Shown here: piece after piece, positions 26,626 to 35,913 of the stretch
Position numbering within the stretch: position 1 is the stretch's first letter
Layout: every line of letters begins with the position of its first letter
Assembly (NCBI GenBank): GCA_963681975.1
Contig: OY820613.1
Coordinates: forward strand, 1,364,001-1,428,000
Direction: 5' to 3'
Length of the DNA: 64,000 nt
Origin: JANELJ01 sp024511395
GTDB lineage: Bacteria; Pseudomonadota; Gammaproteobacteria; GRL18
Translations under genes and position numbers: made by a program
Notes under the pieces: model-generated
Databases searched by the model: none
What the model was told of the DNA's origin: nothing
Seen by the model: the letters and a program-made list of their open reading frames with translations, nothing else

Positions 26626-27765
26626 TTGATTAAAAATATTCCATATTGGCGTCTGTCCAGTTTTTACTGGTTCTATTTTGCCACCCTGGGTGCTTTTATA
26701 CCCTATTGGGGTCTGTATCTGTCCGATGCCGGTTATGACCCGGTTCAAATTGGACAGTTGATCGCGGTCATTATGGGCACCAAAATTGTGGCGCCTTATA
26801 TCTGGGGCTGGATTGCCGATCACCGGGGAAACCGGCTGACCATTATCCGTATTGGTGCCATCCTTTCTCTGCTAGGTTTTTCATCGATTTTTCTGGTCAA
26901 CGGTTTCTGGGCACTGTTTCTGGTATTAATGGGTTTCAGTTTCTTCTGGAATGCTATATTACCCCAGTATGAAGCCCTGACCTTTAATCATCTGGGAAAA
27001 AAAACAGACCAGTACAGCTGGATCCGGATATGGGGCTCTCTGGGGTTTGTTGCAGCAGTGACAATTATGGGCTGGGTATTAATGTCCATGCCGGTCAATC
27101 AGCTGCCCGTTGTGGTGACCATGCTGTTAGCCGGTATTGCCGTTTCAACCTTTCTGGTCAGTGAGCATAATGGCAATGAGCATCATGAAACTCATACCAG
27201 TATTATACAGATCCTCAAATGCCCGGAAGTCATTGCTCTACTGACAGCCTGCCTGCTGGTACAAGCCAGTCATGGTCCGTACTACACGTTTTATTCAATC
27301 TATGCTGAAGAGCATGGCTATGAAAAATCCTGGATAGGCGTTCTCTGGGCTATAGGTGTTCTGTCTGAGGTTGTGGCCTTTGCGCTGATGCCCTGGCTGG
27401 TTAAACGCTTTGGTTTTAGAAACCTGTTGCTGGCCAGCCTGTTTTCAGGCTCCCTGCGCTGGTTGATGATTACCTTCTTAATTGATAATGTCCTGTTAAC
27501 CACTTTTGCCCAAATATTTCACGCCTCAACCTTTGGGATTTATCATGCTGTGGCCATTGCCTATATCCATCGTTTTTTCAAAGGTAATAACCAGGGCAAG
27601 GGGCAGGCACTTTACAGCAGTGTCAGCTTTGGCGTTGGCGGTGCTATGGGCAGCCTGTACGGCGGTTATCTGTGGGAAAGCCAGGGTTCCACTCTGGCCT
27701 TTATCCTGGCAGCCGTATTATCATTTGTGGCTTTTGCTATTTCTTGGAAATACACCAGAAATTAA
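26626..27765 (+). CDS. MFS transporter, phenylpropionate-permease (HcaT)-like
   Basis: This 379-residue membrane protein has about 12 hydrophobic helices and belongs to the MFS_1_like group (3-phenylpropionate permease-like). Typical features are the start YWRLSSFYWFYFATLGAFIPYWGLYL, the GWIADHRGNR loop between helices 2 and 3, and the second-half WLVKRFGFRNLL loop. The substrate is unknown; conservation next to aroC suggests a metabolite or aromatic compound, which is inference. The likely start is TTG at 26626, 25 bases after aroC, as no ATG in frame lies near the first helix. Confidence 0.85.
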   Translation: MIKNIPYWRLSSFYWFYFATLGAFIPYWGLYLSDAGYDPVQIGQLIAVIMGTKIVAPYIWGWIADHRGNRLTIIRIGAILSLLGFSSIFLVNGFWALFLVLMGFSFFWNAILPQYEALTFNHLGKKTDQYSWIRIWGSLGFVAAVTIMGWVLMSMPVNQLPVVVTMLLAGIAVSTFLVSEHNGNEHHETHTSIIQILKCPEVIALLTACLLVQASHGPYYTFYSIYAEEHGYEKSWIGVLWAIGVLSEVVAFALMPWLVKRFGFRNLLLASLFSGSLRWLMITFLIDNVLLTTFAQIFHASTFGIYHAVAIAYIHRFFKGNNQGKGQALYSSVSFGVGGAMGSLYGGYLWESQGSTLAFILAAVLSFVAFAISWKYTRN

Positions 27766-27860
27766 ACGAAAGTAAGATAATTTTTACGTTCCTTAGAATA
27801 ATCTGAGATATAATATTAATACGTGTTAATATTTATAAGTTGTTCAGAAGGTGTATGGTA

Positions 27861-28925
27861 ATGCAGGGAAGTATTGAACATCCGCTCACAGTAAGTCCAG
27901 ATCAACAGGGCAGCTATTTTATGTCTGAGTTTTTGTCCGACCTTTTATCCGATTTTTTAAATTCCAGTTTTGTAAATCAGCTGTCTTCATTTATTGACCA
28001 GTCATTTGCACAATCATCAGATATAAAATACCTTCTGCTGTCTCTGGTAATCGCCATGCTTTTTCTGTTTATGCTGTTTTTTTTCAGATCCAAAGAGCAG
28101 CCGGATGATGAGTTTATTCATATACCCGTTACAAAATACCCGGACAATCCAGAAACTGATAATTTAGATACTAATATTTCAGGGACTGACACAGTAATTA
28201 ATAATAACTCTTCTGATGGTGTCAGCAATACTGACGTTAAGCATTTAAAAACTCGTCCTAAAGATAAAAATATACTTGAGTCGACATTTCAGCCTGAATG
28301 GGATGTGCATAATACCATGGCTGAAATTCAGACTGACGAAATAAACAGCCCTTTAATAAGTGATGAAACATCTGATCCACTCAATTCAATGGAAGAGATT
28401 AGAAAAGTTAATCAAAGTACCCTGGATCAACGGATCAGTGCCTTTCAGGAACTCAATACCGATATTCAGATAACTGATGAACAATGGCTGCAGGAATTTG
28501 AAAATATCCGTAATAACGAAAAACTGGATGTTTTTATCGATGAATTTGAACAGCTATTATCAGAAATAAACAGCCGTACTAAAAACATGGAAGAAAGTCC
28601 GGAGAACCTGGATAATTTAATCCAGTTTCAGTCCTCCATCAGCTTTATTAAGGTCCTTTCTGAAATGGTACAGGCACAGCGTTTAAATCGTTTTTCCTAT
28701 ACCGTAGCGGAATTTCTTGACGGCCTGATTGAAGGGCAGATCAGAACATCTTCTGACATCGGCAGGCGCTTAAGCAAGGTGGTTAAATTTAGATTAATAA
28801 CGGATAGCTGGGGTTTCGATGGGCAGGCCATTTCCCCTGGCGTTAAGATAAATTTCAAGATTGCGGAATTCTTCAGAATCCTGCTCAAAGGTTTCTGCCC
28901 TCAGAGAGCGGAAACACTCTCTTAA
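27861..28925 (+). CDS. Hypothetical acidic membrane-anchored protein
   Basis: I do not recognise this family. The protein has about 354 residues from the ATG at 27861, which has an AGAAGG ribosome-binding site 10 bases upstream; ATG 27855 and TTG 27840 are alternatives. One membrane helix is visible (about residues 57-76, YLLLSLVIAMLFLFMLFFF), followed by a long polar, Asp/Asn-rich region and a helical C-terminal part (QFQSSISFIKVLSEMVQAQRL). The arrangement suggests a single-pass inner-membrane protein with a cytoplasmic or periplasmic helical domain. The last 44 codons overlap the 3' end of soxXA on the opposite strand and probably are not the original C-terminus. Confidence 0.6.
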   Translation: MQGSIEHPLTVSPDQQGSYFMSEFLSDLLSDFLNSSFVNQLSSFIDQSFAQSSDIKYLLLSLVIAMLFLFMLFFFRSKEQPDDEFIHIPVTKYPDNPETDNLDTNISGTDTVINNNSSDGVSNTDVKHLKTRPKDKNILESTFQPEWDVHNTMAEIQTDEINSPLISDETSDPLNSMEEIRKVNQSTLDQRISAFQELNTDIQITDEQWLQEFENIRNNEKLDVFIDEFEQLLSEINSRTKNMEESPENLDNLIQFQSSISFIKVLSEMVQAQRLNRFSYTVAEFLDGLIEGQIRTSSDIGRRLSKVVKFRLITDSWGFDGQAISPGVKINFKIAEFFRILLKGFCPQRAETLS

Positions 28926-30011
28926 GCGCTGCGGCAGGTTAATCATTTTCTGGGCTTCAAGCCGGTATTCCGGGAAACCATTGGTATGTCCCTGGGATAG
29001 TTTCTGACCGCGCAGCATTTTCCCTGTATGGACATCATGGCAATGATCACAGGTCATATTCATCTGCCCGAAACGGGTATAATATATTTTTTCCCCGGCT
29101 TCATAATACGGTTTCATGGGGCCGCTGATATCTACATTGACTTTTTCACCTTGGGCCAGATAACGCAAAAATGTTTCCAGGGCCAGTAATTCTCTGTCAT
29201 CATACAGCAGGGGCAGATTATCCAGCTGGTTTTCCCAGCAGCGCTGAATCTGATCCCGCAGGGTTAATGGCTTACCCAGTTCGGCAATAAACTTCGGGTA
29301 TTGTGCGATACTGGCAGGGGAGAGCTGTTCACCATCGGCACCGTGACAGCTGGCACAGCTTTTATCATCATCACAGGGTTCGGCAAATAATTCCTTCCCC
29401 AGTTCAATTAATTCATAACCCGGATTCTGAAAATCATCATCCTGCATTTCCCGAGCTTCCTGGGAAATAAATTCATAACCGGATTTAAGTCCGTCAGGTG
29501 TAGGCAGGGTATTGGCTTCTATGGCCTTATCCGGTGCGTTTAAAGTTTTAAGATAGGCAATTAAATCCTCTACTTCTTGGGCACTGAGAATAGTTGTACC
29601 ATCATATTGAGGTGCAATACGATTGATATGCCGGGTACTGAGGTAATAGCTGGGCATAATAGTAAATGGGTTTAAACGCTGCATATCCACAATTCGCAAA
29701 CGCAGTTCTGCCGTATTAAATTTATTACCGATATCATACAGGGCAGGGCCGATAGTGCCATGAAACTCCTCTTCGGGTATCGGCAGTTGATGACAGGAAA
29801 TACAGTTACCCTTATTCCTGTTCTTTGCCAGCAGACGACCTCTTGCATGATCACCTGTTAAATAATTCAGAGGTTTATTAATAGCATTGTCAGTAATGGT
29901 ATAAGAAGGTTCTTCAGCCTGAATGCTTATAATGCCTGACAACCAGCACAGTAAAAACAGAAAAATGGACTTGTGCACAAAATACACCTTTATAAGATAA
30001 TGTTTATTCAC
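28794..30011 (-). CDS. soxXA: SoxX-SoxA fused c-type cytochrome (thiosulfate oxidation)
   Basis: This 405-residue secreted protein has a signal sequence (IFLFLLCWLSGIISIQA) and three haem c sites. Residues 55-160 match SoxX: CISCH at 70-74 and the axial Met119 in TIMPSYY. Residues 178-405 match SoxA: CASCH at 219-223, CDHCH at 321-325, SQGHTNGFPEYR, and the active-site Cys366 in LRECFRSLRAETF. SoxA and SoxX are usually two subunits; here they form one chain. The complex joins thiosulfate to the carrier SoxYZ in the periplasm. No soxY, soxZ or soxB lies in the window, so other sox genes must be elsewhere. It is divergent from trpF. Confidence 0.9.
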   Translation of the reverse strand: MNKHYLIKVYFVHKSIFLFLLCWLSGIISIQAEEPSYTITDNAINKPLNYLTGDHARGRLLAKNRNKGNCISCHQLPIPEEEFHGTIGPALYDIGNKFNTAELRLRIVDMQRLNPFTIMPSYYLSTRHINRIAPQYDGTTILSAQEVEDLIAYLKTLNAPDKAIEANTLPTPDGLKSGYEFISQEAREMQDDDFQNPGYELIELGKELFAEPCDDDKSCASCHGADGEQLSPASIAQYPKFIAELGKPLTLRDQIQRCWENQLDNLPLLYDDRELLALETFLRYLAQGEKVNVDISGPMKPYYEAGEKIYYTRFGQMNMTCDHCHDVHTGKMLRGQKLSQGHTNGFPEYRLEAQKMINLPQRLRECFRSLRAETFEQDSEEFRNLEIYLNARGNGLPIETPAIRY

Positions 30012-30156
30012 TTATATAGTAATATTTGTTTAAGGAAAAGTCTTGTTTCTATAGGCAAAAAGAGCAGAATATGGGATAATTCAACGCTAAATTGACATGG
30101 ATTTAACGGTTTTCGGATGTCAGGATAAGAGCCGGGATAATGACCGAGATAAAAAG

Positions 30157-30765
30157 ATGGCCAAGATAAAAATTTGTGGGATTACCAGTAGTGAAGATGC
30201 ACTTTATGCCTGCCGGGCAGGTGCAGATGCTATAGGCCTGGTTTTTTATCCGCCCAGCCCACGTCATGTGGATGTACAGCAGGCCCGTAATATAGTGGCT
30301 GATATTCCGCCGTTTACCAGTTCTGTGGCCCTGTTTGTTAATGCACAGCGAGCATTGATTGAACAGGTGATTGAACAGGTTAAAATCGATATCCTGCAGT
30401 TTCATGGTGATGAAGCAGAAAGCTTCTGTGCTTCGTTTTCACGCCCCTATATCAAGGCCATACGAATGAAACCGGGGCTGAATTTATATGAAGTTCAGGA
30501 ATACTATGCCTCTGCCCGGGCATTATTGCTGGATACTTATGTAAAAGGCGTGCCCGGCGGTACTGGGGAAGCCTTTAACTGGGATAAAATACCGCCTGAT
30601 CTGCATAAGCCGGTGATTCTGGCAGGTGGCCTGGATGCGGATAATGTTGCTCAGGCCGTGACTCAGGTTAAGCCCTATGCAGTTGATGTCAGCGGTGGGG
30701 TTGAGGCAGAAAAAGGTAAAAAAGACCGGGCTAAAATCACCCGGTTTATTAATAATGCCAGATGA
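30157..30765 (+). CDS. trpF: Phosphoribosylanthranilate isomerase
   Basis: This TIM-barrel enzyme isomerises phosphoribosylanthranilate in tryptophan synthesis. The N-terminal KICGIT carries the catalytic Cys; YVKGVPGGTGEAFNWD carries the catalytic Asp region; ILAGGLDADNV and AVDVSGGVE bind phosphate. The ATG at 30157 (202 residues) gives the normal MAKIKICGIT start. The frame is open back to 30097, but those 20 extra residues are not family-like. It heads the trpF-trpB-trpA-accD-folC-dedD-cvpA-purF cluster. Confidence 0.95.
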   Translation: MAKIKICGITSSEDALYACRAGADAIGLVFYPPSPRHVDVQQARNIVADIPPFTSSVALFVNAQRALIEQVIEQVKIDILQFHGDEAESFCASFSRPYIKAIRMKPGLNLYEVQEYYASARALLLDTYVKGVPGGTGEAFNWDKIPPDLHKPVILAGGLDADNVAQAVTQVKPYAVDVSGGVEAEKGKKDRAKITRFINNAR

Positions 30766-30815
30766 ATATCAGATAAAAGTACGGCAATAATTATAATTTA
30801 TTAACGGTAAGATAT

Positions 30816-32039
30816 ATGACTAGCAATACGCAGACGGAAACCAGACTGTCTGACATGCCCGATGAGAAAGGCCATTTTGGCCAGTATGGTGGTATGTTTA
30901 TGCCTGAAACCTTAATGGAACCCTTAGAGGAATTAAAACAGGCCTATATTAAATATATGCAGGACCCCGAATTCCTGGAAGAGCTGGATAATGACCTGAA
31001 AAATTATGTGGGGCGGCCTTCACCTCTGTATTTTGCTGAACGCATGAGCCGGGAACTGGGTGGAGCAAAAATCTATCTTAAACGTGAAGACCTAAATCAT
31101 ACCGGCGCTCATAAAGTCAATAATACTGTCGGTCAGATGCTGCTGGCCAAGCGTATGGGTAAAACCCGAATTATAGCTGAAACCGGCGCTGGACAGCATG
31201 GTGTGGCAACAGCGACTGTGGCTGCACGTTTAGGACTGGAGTGCGTTGTTTACATGGGTGCTGAGGATATTCAGCGCCAGGCGCTTAATGTGTATCGTAT
31301 GAAACTGCTGGGAGCTCGGGTAGTTTCCGTTGAATCCGGTTCTAGAACCCTGAAAGATGCGCTTAATGAAGGCATGCGTGACTGGGTTACCAATATTGAT
31401 AAAACTTTTTATATTATCGGTACGGCAGCCGGCCCTCATCCTTATCCCGCCCTGGTACGGGATTTTCAGGCCATTATCGGTCGTGAAACCAGGCAACAGA
31501 TCATGGAACATGAAGGCCGTTTTCCCGATGCACTGGTGGCCTGTATAGGCGGCGGTTCCAATGCTATCGGCCTGTTTTATCCTTTTGTGGATGATCAGGA
31601 AGTTTCCATGTACGGTGTGGAAGCAGCCGGTCATGGTCTGGAAACCGGTGAACACGCAGCCCCTTTATGTGCCGGTAAACCCGGTGTGCTGCACGGTAAT
31701 CGTACCTATTTGATGGAAGACAAACACGGTCAGATCATTCCGACCCATTCGGTTTCCGCCGGCCTGGATTATCCTGGTGTTGGTCCTGAGCATTCATGGC
31801 TAAAAGATATCGGCCGGGCTAATTATGTGGCCGTAACCGATGAAGAAGCGCTTGATGCTTTCCATGAATTAACCAAAGTAGAAGGTATAATGCCGGCTCT
31901 GGAATCCAGTCATGCTGTTGCTTATGTAAAAAAACTGGCACCGACTATGGATAAGGATCAAATTATTGTAGTTAACTTATCGGGTCGTGGCGATAAAGAT
32001 ATCCATACTGTGGCTACTATAGATGGCATTGAATTTTAG
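30816..32039 (+). CDS. trpB: Tryptophan synthase beta chain
   Basis: This 407-residue PLP enzyme joins indole to serine to give tryptophan. The PLP lysine is Lys100 in NHTGAHKVNNTVGQ. GAGQHGVATATVAA, the phosphate-binding GGGSNAIG, and HGNRTYLMED are all present. It begins with GQYGGMFMPETLMEPL. It lies 50 bases after trpF and 41 before trpA. TrpA and TrpB form an alpha2-beta2 complex with an indole channel. Confidence 0.98.
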   Translation: MTSNTQTETRLSDMPDEKGHFGQYGGMFMPETLMEPLEELKQAYIKYMQDPEFLEELDNDLKNYVGRPSPLYFAERMSRELGGAKIYLKREDLNHTGAHKVNNTVGQMLLAKRMGKTRIIAETGAGQHGVATATVAARLGLECVVYMGAEDIQRQALNVYRMKLLGARVVSVESGSRTLKDALNEGMRDWVTNIDKTFYIIGTAAGPHPYPALVRDFQAIIGRETRQQIMEHEGRFPDALVACIGGGSNAIGLFYPFVDDQEVSMYGVEAAGHGLETGEHAAPLCAGKPGVLHGNRTYLMEDKHGQIIPTHSVSAGLDYPGVGPEHSWLKDIGRANYVAVTDEEALDAFHELTKVEGIMPALESSHAVAYVKKLAPTMDKDQIIVVNLSGRGDKDIHTVATIDGIEF

Positions 32040-32080
32040 ACTGGATCTGTTTAAAGAGTATTAGATTAAAGAGCATTAGC

Positions 32081-32893
32081 ATGAGTCGTATAAAAGGCTG
32101 TTTTGAACAGCTTAAAAAACAAAATAAAAAAGCCCTGATCCCTTATGTAGCGGCGGGCGACCCTAATCCTGATATTACTGTGGATTTAATGCATGCCATG
32201 GTGGACAGTGGGGCGGATATTATTGAACTGGGTGTGCCTTTTTCTGATCCCATGGCTGATGGCCCGGTGATCCAGAAAGCCAGTGAGCGTGCTCTGGTTT
32301 ACGGTACTTCCCTGACCGATGTACTGGCCATGATTAAAACCTTCAGGGAAAAAAATAATACCACTCCAGTGGTATTAATGGGCTACCTCAATCCTATTGA
32401 AATTATGGGTTATAAAACCTTTGCTAAAGCAGCCCAGGAAGCCGGTGTTGATGGTGTTCTGACCGTGGATATTCCACCGGAAGAAGCGGAAGACTATGTC
32501 CCGGCTTTAAAAACACATGATCTGGATCCGGTTTTCCTGCTTTCACCCACGACCACCCGTGAACGAATGCAGCATATCTGCCAGTATGCCAGCGGTTTTA
32601 TTTATTATGTTTCCGTAAAAGGGGTAACAGGTACTTCTGCTCTGGATACGGATGAAGTCGCGGCTCGTTTAAAAATTATTAATGAAGTCACAGACCTGCC
32701 GGTGGGTGTCGGGTTTGGAATTAAAAATGCGGAAACGGCTGCGGCCATTGGTAGGGTTTCTGAGGCTGTAGTAGTGGGTAGTGCCTTGGTCAATCTGGTT
32801 GAACAGAATGCTCATAATGCTGACGGCAATGAAAAAATTATTAAAGATATCTCTCAGGTTTTATCGTCCATGCGTACTGCACTGGATGCCTGA
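32081..32893 (+). CDS. trpA: Tryptophan synthase alpha chain
   Basis: This 270-residue TIM-barrel protein cleaves indole-3-glycerol phosphate to indole and glyceraldehyde-3-phosphate. Catalytic Glu49 (IIELGVPFSDP) and Asp60 (MADGP) are present. The loop residues SPTTT and VGFGIKNAETA and the phosphate site VVGSALV are intact. The length is typical. It follows trpB and shares its operon. Confidence 0.98.
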   Translation: MSRIKGCFEQLKKQNKKALIPYVAAGDPNPDITVDLMHAMVDSGADIIELGVPFSDPMADGPVIQKASERALVYGTSLTDVLAMIKTFREKNNTTPVVLMGYLNPIEIMGYKTFAKAAQEAGVDGVLTVDIPPEEAEDYVPALKTHDLDPVFLLSPTTTRERMQHICQYASGFIYYVSVKGVTGTSALDTDEVAARLKIINEVTDLPVGVGFGIKNAETAAAIGRVSEAVVVGSALVNLVEQNAHNADGNEKIIKDISQVLSSMRTALDA

Positions 32894-32958
32894 TTATACA
32901 CTTAATGTAACTGAACAGATTTATTTTGGCTTAAGGTTACTTTGATTTGGAATAGACT

Positions 32959-33813
32959 ATGAATTGGTTTACACGATTATTACCGTCCATCAGTACGGAC
33001 GGTGCATCGAAAAAAGGTGTACCGGAAGGTTTATGGGATAAATGTCCGGCCTGTAGTGCAGTATTGTATCGGGTGGAACTGGAACGCAATCAGGAAGTTT
33101 GTCCTAAATGTAATCATCACATGCGTATTGGTGCCCGTAAACGTTTAATGAACCTGTTTGACGAGGGTTCAACTACCGAATTATTTGAAAACCTCGAACC
33201 GGTGGATGAATTAAAATTCAAGGACTCTAAAAAATACAAGGACAGGATCACGGCTTCTCAGAAGGCTACTGGAGAAAAAGATTCCCTGATTGCCATGGAA
33301 GGTAAGATCAATGATTTTCCATTGGTTGCCGCTGCCTTTGAGTTTAAATTTATGGGTGGTTCCATGGGTTCTGTGGTCGGGGAGAAATTTGTCCGCTGTG
33401 TTAATCACTGTCTGGATAATGAGCTGCCTTTTGTCTGCTTTTCTGCCAGCGGCGGGGCACGTATGCAGGAAGCCCTGTTTTCTCTGATGCAGATGGCTAA
33501 AACAAGTGCCGCACTGGGTAAACTGCGTCGCCGGGGACTGCCTTTTATCTCGGTGATGACCGATCCGACCATGGGTGGGGTATCAGCCAGTTTTGCCATG
33601 CTGGGTAATATTAATATGGCCGAACCCAAAGCGCTGATTGGTTTTGCTGGTCCCAGGGTAATAGAACAGACCGTAAGAGAAAAACTTCCGGAAGGTTTTC
33701 AGCGCAGTGAATTTCTGCTTGAGCATGGTGCTGTAGACATGATTGTTAGCCGCCATGATATGGGTAAAACCCTGGTCAATGTTCTGTCCATGTTAATGAA
33801 CAAGGGGGGCTGA
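32959..33813 (+). CDS. accD: Acetyl-CoA carboxylase carboxyltransferase subunit beta
   Basis: This 284-residue subunit transfers the carboxyl group from biotin to acetyl-CoA to make malonyl-CoA. The N-terminal zinc ribbon is visible as CPACSAVLYRVELERNQEVC plus PKCNHH. FMGGSMGSVVGEKFVR, ASGGARMQE and MTDPTMGGVSASFAMLG form the carboxyltransferase site. The gene is followed immediately by folC, with which it probably shares translational coupling through the AAGGGGGG at its 3' end. Confidence 0.98.
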   Translation: MNWFTRLLPSISTDGASKKGVPEGLWDKCPACSAVLYRVELERNQEVCPKCNHHMRIGARKRLMNLFDEGSTTELFENLEPVDELKFKDSKKYKDRITASQKATGEKDSLIAMEGKINDFPLVAAAFEFKFMGGSMGSVVGEKFVRCVNHCLDNELPFVCFSASGGARMQEALFSLMQMAKTSAALGKLRRRGLPFISVMTDPTMGGVSASFAMLGNINMAEPKALIGFAGPRVIEQTVREKLPEGFQRSEFLLEHGAVDMIVSRHDMGKTLVNVLSMLMNKGG

Positions 33814-33815
33814 TC

Positions 33816-35159
33816 CTGCCCTCTGATCCTGCCAGTTTTACCCAACTGCAGCAATGGCTGGACTGGCAGGAAAACCTGCACCCGTCAGAAATTGAACTTG
33901 GGCTGAAACGCCTCAAACAGGTGCTTTATCGCCTGTATCCGCAGTTTAGTCAGTCCGAACAACAGACTGTGGATATGCCTTATACGGTGATCACTATCGC
34001 CGGGACCAATGGTAAAGGCTCTACAGTGGCATTGCTTGAGTCGATACTGACCCAGGCCGGTTATAAGGTCGGCACTTACACTTCCCCCCATCTTCAGCAA
34101 TACAACGAACGGATCCGCATTAATCAGGTTCCTGTTGCCGATCAACTGATTTGCGATGCTTTCAGTCGTATTAATCATAGCCGTGATAATGTTTCCCTGA
34201 CCTATTTTGAATTTGGTACCCTGGCGGCTATTGAGATCTTTTACCGGCAGCAATGCGATATTGTTATTCTGGAAGTAGGACTGGGTGGCCGACTGGATGC
34301 TGTTAATACCATAGAACCTGATATTGCCTTTGTTTCTACTGTGGATTTTGATCATCAGGACTGGCTGGGTGATGACCTGGACAGTATTGCCCTGGAGAAA
34401 GCCGGTATTTATCGAAACAATAAACCGGCCATTTACGGTGATGAGCCGTTAATTACCAGCATTGCTGAAAAAGTAACGGAGGAAGCGCTGGAATTTTACC
34501 AGTTCGGTAAGGATTATAACTATCGGCTCAGGGAGCAGCAGTGGGACTGCCTGCCTGCTGACAGCAGTCGTTTTGAGCCATACTATAACCTGCCTTTACC
34601 TTCTCTTGGCGGTCAGATACAGCTAAAAAATGCCGCCAATATGCTGTTTATTCTGCAGTTAATCCGTTCACAATGGCCAGTGAGTCAGGCTGAAATCAAG
34701 CAGGGTTTATTAACAACGACGCTAGCCGGTCGTTTTCAGATCCTTAAAACTGAACCGCTGGTCATTGCGGATGTCGCACATAATGTGCAAGCCACCAGGG
34801 TTCTGAGAAAGACTCTGCAGGAACTGTCAGTACCCGGTAAATGGCATATTATTGTGGGCATGCTTAAAGACAAGGATATTGCCAGCGTACTGCTTGAGCT
34901 AAAAACGGTGGCTGAGAGCTGGAGCATTATTGAACTGGATACACCACGAGCCATGCCGGCTGAAGTTATTAGAACAATCGTTAAGGAACAACTGGGGCAG
35001 GGTTCAGAAACACATTGTTTTGCAGACTTTAAGCAGGCATATCAGCACTATAATGAGTATAATAATAAGTTGCAAACCAGCAGAGGTTATCAAAACAATC
35101 TGCTTGTTTTTGGTTCTTTTTTTACAGTGTCTGAGGCTTTACGGTTTTTTGGTGAATAA
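33816..35159 (+). CDS. folC: Bifunctional folylpolyglutamate/dihydrofolate synthase
   Basis: FolC adds glutamate to folates and in bacteria also makes dihydrofolate. The P-loop TIAGTNGKGSTVALLE, the TYTSPHLQQYNERIRI loop, EVGLGGRLDAVN and FDHQDWLG are all visible. The family N-terminus (SDPASFTQLQQWLDWQENLHP) is encoded from 33819 on, yet there is no ATG, GTG or TTG in frame between the accD stop and the GTG at 33921, which would remove about 35 conserved residues. The most plausible start is CTG at 33816 (ATC at 33813 is another), with AAGGGGGG at 33802-33809 as ribosome-binding site. This start is inference. Confidence 0.88.
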   Translation: MPSDPASFTQLQQWLDWQENLHPSEIELGLKRLKQVLYRLYPQFSQSEQQTVDMPYTVITIAGTNGKGSTVALLESILTQAGYKVGTYTSPHLQQYNERIRINQVPVADQLICDAFSRINHSRDNVSLTYFEFGTLAAIEIFYRQQCDIVILEVGLGGRLDAVNTIEPDIAFVSTVDFDHQDWLGDDLDSIALEKAGIYRNNKPAIYGDEPLITSIAEKVTEEALEFYQFGKDYNYRLREQQWDCLPADSSRFEPYYNLPLPSLGGQIQLKNAANMLFILQLIRSQWPVSQAEIKQGLLTTTLAGRFQILKTEPLVIADVAHNVQATRVLRKTLQELSVPGKWHIIVGMLKDKDIASVLLELKTVAESWSIIELDTPRAMPAEVIRTIVKEQLGQGSETHCFADFKQAYQHYNEYNNKLQTSRGYQNNLLVFGSFFTVSEALRFFGE

Positions 35160-35216
35160 TATGATTAACGATGGTTATGTTTTTAGAGCAGTTTCAAGAG
35201 CGGATTTATAAGCGCT

Positions 35217-35870
35217 ATGATTAAAGAACAGACGGATGTTAATATAAAGCAGCGCCTGATTGGTGCTATTGTTCTGGTCTCACTGGGCGTTATTATTATT
35301 CCCTTATTGCTCAATAGCGGCAGTGATTCTCAATATGCACTTTACTCGCAACAGGCGATTTACGGCAGTAATATCCCGCCGCTGCCGGCTGAACTCAATA
35401 AAAAACTACCTGAAATTGCACCCATTAAAAATGTACCACCACCAGAGGCCGTTGAATCCATACCGGTGGAACGTGTGCCGATGGTTAAAAAAACGATTAA
35501 ACAGGTGACCCAGGAAAACCTTAAAGTGGTTACCCGTAAAATTACTTTCAGCAAGACGGCAAAACCGGCTAAAGTGGTACCTGCAGAAAAGTTTAAATCT
35601 GCCAGCAAACCTAAAAGCAAAACAATTAGCCAAGCCTATACCTTACAGATTGCCAGTTTCAGCAATAGCAAAAATGCCTTTACTTTGCGTGACAAGTTAA
35701 GAAAAAAAAGCTTTAAAGCCTATATTGAATCGGTTAAAACCTCAAAGGGTAAAATCTACCGCCTGCGGGTTGGCCCTTATCTGAAGTATGAGCAGATAGT
35801 ATCCATCCAGAAAAAAATAGAAAAACAGTTCCAGTTAAAGAAAACCATTATTGTTAACTATAAAACCTGA
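35217..35870 (+). CDS. dedD: SPOR-domain cell-division protein DedD-like
   Basis: This 217-residue protein has a short cytoplasmic N-terminus and a membrane helix (residues 13-32, IGAIVLVSLGVIIIPLLL). A Lys/Pro-rich linker follows, then a C-terminal SPOR domain (about 140-217, YTLQIASFSNSKNAFTLRDKL ... IYRLRVGPY). SPOR domains bind peptidoglycan lacking stem peptides at the division septum. Position between folC and cvpA is the standard gammaproteobacterial place for DedD. Confidence 0.9.
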   Translation: MIKEQTDVNIKQRLIGAIVLVSLGVIIIPLLLNSGSDSQYALYSQQAIYGSNIPPLPAELNKKLPEIAPIKNVPPPEAVESIPVERVPMVKKTIKQVTQENLKVVTRKITFSKTAKPAKVVPAEKFKSASKPKSKTISQAYTLQIASFSNSKNAFTLRDKLRKKSFKAYIESVKTSKGKIYRLRVGPYLKYEQIVSIQKKIEKQFQLKKTIIVNYKT

Positions 35871-35913
35871 GTATGGTAATATAACCTGCTTATAAAATGA
35901 TTGAGAATAATAA

